Positions 5,270 through 7,345 of a stretch of 7,345 bases of DNA are shown here, piece by piece (position 1 is the stretch's first letter; each line of letters opens with the position of its first letter). A program made the position numbers and the translations under genes. The notes beneath the pieces are model-generated. The model saw only the letters and a program-made list of their open reading frames with translations. It searched no databases and had not been told where the DNA came from. Source of the stretch: Myxococcales bacterium (GTDB lineage: Bacteria > Myxococcota_A > UBA9160 > JALSIO01). The DNA lies in NCBI GenBank assembly GCA_026989995.1, contig JALSIO010000822.1, forward strand, positions 1 through 7,345. Direction: 5' to 3'.

Positions 5270-7345
5270 TCAAGCAGGCCTCAACCGGAGGCTTCGCAGG
5301 GCGTGGGCGGGCACCTCGAACTCGAAGCCCCCTTCGAAGCGCCGGACGTCGAAGCGCGCCGGGGACTCGTCGAGTGCCGCCGGCTCCGCCCGCACCGGAA
5401 GCCCGGGGCGGAGGTGCGCCACCCTGACGCGGTCGGTCGGATTCAGCACCCGCGCGATGGCCCCCTCGCCATCTTCGGCGGGCTTGAGGGCCGAGAGCAG
5501 GAGCTCCCGGGGCGCGAGCTCGAGCACGGGCCGCCCTTCGGGCAGGAGCGGCCGGCCGCCCGCGAAGACGGCGCGAAGCGGCACCTCGAGGTCCCAGGCC
5601 AGGCGCGGGTCGCCCCCTGGCGCCAGCCAGAGGCGGCACTCGAGCGGTCCCCGGCACCAGGCGCCGGGGACCGCGGTTCCGGGCCCCGCCGGCCCGGGGC
5701 GGGTGCGAAGGTCGTGACGGGAGAGGAATCCCACCGACCGCAGCAGCGTGATCGCGAGGGCGCCGTCGGGGCGGAGCTCGGCTTCCGGAAGTCCCGGGGC
5801 CACCACCAGCAGCCCGCCGGCCTCGACGAAGCCCTGGTGGGGAAAGGTGGCGGGCGGGGGCTGCACCCACGGGCCGCGGGGCGCGCTCTTCGGCCCGCGC
5901 TCGACGACGTCGAAGGTGGTCGCGGCCCGGCAGCTGGCGGCTCCGACCGGAAAGAGGATGCGCAGCCGGTGGTCCCGAGCCGTGTTGTCGACCCGCACCG
6001 TGAGCTCGACGGCGGGGCTCCCCGGCGCCACGAGCAGGTCCATGGTCACGGGGAGCTCCACGCGGGTCTCGGAGCGCCGATCGCGTCCGGGCGCGAGCCC
6101 CTCGGGCACCGCGAAGGTGCGCGCGATCCGCAGCCGCTGCGCTCCATCGGCGAAGCGCTCCCGGCGGACCTCCAGCGAGAGAAGCTCGGGAGCGCCCCCC
6201 TCCTCGACCGGGTCGAAGTCGTAGGTGTCGCCGCGGTCCCCGAGGTCCTCGATCTCCCCCAGGCCGGCATGGCTCCGGCCGGCGGCGTGGAGGTCGAAGC
6301 GTCCGTCCGGCGTGGCGCGGACCCGAAGAGCGCCGTTATCGATCTCGCGCCCGTCGTCCGCCTCGTCGGGGAGCTCCGGACCGGGCTCGATGCGAACCCG
6401 CCGCCACCCGAAGGCCGGCACCTCCCCGACCTCGAACTCGAGATCGAAGGCGGGGCGGTCGGGCAGCAGCACCGGGCGGTCCTCGGCCCGGCGGGCGACG
6501 AGCCGCGCCGGCCGGCCGTCGGCCCGGAAGCCGCGCCCGCGCAGGTCGTGCAGCACCAGCGGGTGCACGGCCTCGGCGGGATCCTCTGCCGGGACGAGGT
6601 GGGGGTGGGGATCGATCGAAAACCGCACCCGCCCCGAGCGCGGGTGCGCCGACGGGTTGAAGACGGCCAGGTCGAAGGCCGGCGTCCGCGGTGCAAGGCG
6701 TCCGGGTCCGAGCCCCGCGAGGCGCTCGAGCAGCCGCGTCGCGGTCTCCCGCGCCCGCTCCTGCGCCTGTTCGAAGCGAGGCCGCATCTGCTCGTGGACC
6801 TCGTCCCGGGAGCAGCCGCAGATCGAGTCGTGGGCGTGGTTCTGCAGCAGCAGCCGCCACGTCGACCGCAGCGACGCCGCCTCGTCGGGGAGCTCCCGAT
6901 CGGTCTCGGGCAGCAGCCGCGCGAGCGCCGCGAACGGCTCGGCCTCGCCGAGGATCGCGGCCTCCGCGCGCCGGTTCGCGAGCTTGATCCAGGTTCGGGT
7001 GGACCACACCCCCGGCAGGAGGGGAGCGACGCGTGCCCCCACGAGCTCGCCCCGGTGCACCGCCTCCCCCGGATCGACCCCCTCCACGTAATCCTCGAGG
7101 TGGCCCCGCTCCACCGGCCATCCGAGCTCGGCGGCGATCGCCCGCGCGAGCTCCGCCGTCCGCGACTCGGGCAGGGCGTGGTCGATCCCATTCGGAAGGA
7201 GGACCCGGTCGCTCCGGGCCCGGGAGGCCAGATCGCGGGCCACGCCCGCCAGCCGCTTCGCCGCCCGCCCGAGGTCGGCGGCCGGTGCGGTGGCCGCCGC
7301 GAAGTAGCCACGGGCCAGGTGGCAGGCCAGCACCCGGCTGCCATC
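5270..7345 (-). CDS. Glycoside hydrolase family 38 alpha-mannosidase, C-terminal part (5' end outside window)
   Basis: This enzyme hydrolyses alpha-mannosidic bonds. The frame is open from the window edge (7343-7345, Asp) to the TGA at 5270-5272, giving 691 visible residues; the N-terminal part with the catalytic nucleophile lies outside. Visible signatures, in order from the edge: DGSRVL (1-6), LLPNGIDHALP (49-59), GELVGARVAPLLPGVWSTR (99-117) and IKLANRRAE (120-128). The helical middle-domain hallmark NHAHDSICGCSRDEVH spans 169-184 (bases 6794-6841), where most relatives I recall have NHPHDS. After LAVFNPSA (226-233) come the long beta-rich C-terminal domains, including AGPGTAVPGAWCRG near 550, which corresponds to the family's AGP...tP.aQ...G block. 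It ends HALRSLRLRPA, a normal family C-terminus. Substrate cannot be told; bacterial GH38 enzymes act on free or protein-derived mannosides and some on mannosylglycerate derivatives. The PEGA-domain gene follows after 88 bp. Confidence 0.93.
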   Translation of the reverse strand, partial: DGSRVLACHLARGYFAAATAPAADLGRAAKRLAGVARDLASRARSDRVLLPNGIDHALPESRTAELARAIAAELGWPVERGHLEDYVEGVDPGEAVHRGELVGARVAPLLPGVWSTRTWIKLANRRAEAAILGEAEPFAALARLLPETDRELPDEAASLRSTWRLLLQNHAHDSICGCSRDEVHEQMRPRFEQAQERARETATRLLERLAGLGPGRLAPRTPAFDLAVFNPSAHPRSGRVRFSIDPHPHLVPAEDPAEAVHPLVLHDLRGRGFRADGRPARLVARRAEDRPVLLPDRPAFDLEFEVGEVPAFGWRRVRIEPGPELPDEADDGREIDNGALRVRATPDGRFDLHAAGRSHAGLGEIEDLGDRGDTYDFDPVEEGGAPELLSLEVRRERFADGAQRLRIARTFAVPEGLAPGRDRRSETRVELPVTMDLLVAPGSPAVELTVRVDNTARDHRLRILFPVGAASCRAATTFDVVERGPKSAPRGPWVQPPPATFPHQGFVEAGGLLVVAPGLPEAELRPDGALAITLLRSVGFLSRHDLRTRPGPAGPGTAVPGAWCRGPLECRLWLAPGGDPRLAWDLEVPLRAVFAGGRPLLPEGRPVLELAPRELLLSALKPAEDGEGAIARVLNPTDRVRVAHLRPGLPVRAEPAALDESPARFDVRRFEGGFEFEVPAHALRSLRLRPA

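Noticed and set aside
2849..5427. Plus-strand frames of 544 and 449 residues opposite the M20 and PEGA genes
   Set aside because: They mirror the third-position bias of the minus-strand genes and contain no recognisable motif; the minus-strand M20 and PEGA signatures are decisive.
1..7345. CRISPR array, insertion sequence, phage or defence system
   Set aside because: I saw no regularly spaced repeats, transposase or integrase motifs, or terminal inverted repeats. The single methyltransferase does not by itself make a defence locus.

Overview
The window is very GC-rich DNA (by eye around 70% or more) and densely coding. It looks like chromosomal sequence from a diderm (Gram-negative) bacterium with proteobacterial-type gene content. 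The grounds are a pcm gene overlapping a LysM/LytM lipoprotein gene of NlpD type, a lipobox signal peptide, strong AGGAGG-type ribosome binding sites and a tRNA gene with its CCA end encoded. A high-GC proteobacterium or a delta-type relative fits, but the sequence does not fix the taxon.

Left part, plus strand (1-945): the 3' portion of a D12-class adenine-specific DNA methyltransferase gene, cut by the window start, then after 87 bp a complete tRNA-Arg with anticodon CCT. A 194-bp convergent spacer (946-1139) follows, with no clear gene and no classical terminator.

Right part, minus strand (7345 down to 1140): a same-strand run of six genes that looks like one operon or two abutting ones. 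In transcription order they are: the C-terminal portion of a GH38 alpha-mannosidase (cut by the window end); an 88-bp spacer with a strong GC hairpin; a secreted His-rich protein of unknown function with a C-terminal PEGA domain; an M20-family amidohydrolase of AbgB/PM20D2 type whose TTG start overlaps the previous stop (TTGA); pcm, 56 bp downstream; a LysM plus M23/LytM lipoprotein overlapping the end of pcm; and apt, 22 bp further on.

Functionally the run mixes glycan or mannoside hydrolysis and amide hydrolysis (first three genes) with housekeeping and maintenance: isoaspartyl protein repair, cell-wall endopeptidase or amidase activation, and adenine salvage. The 56-bp gap before pcm contains a candidate internal promoter and may be where the two groups join. 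No insertion sequence, CRISPR array, integrase or defence island is visible. Most genes are recognisable. The least explained item is the PEGA-domain protein and its coupling to the M20 hydrolase.
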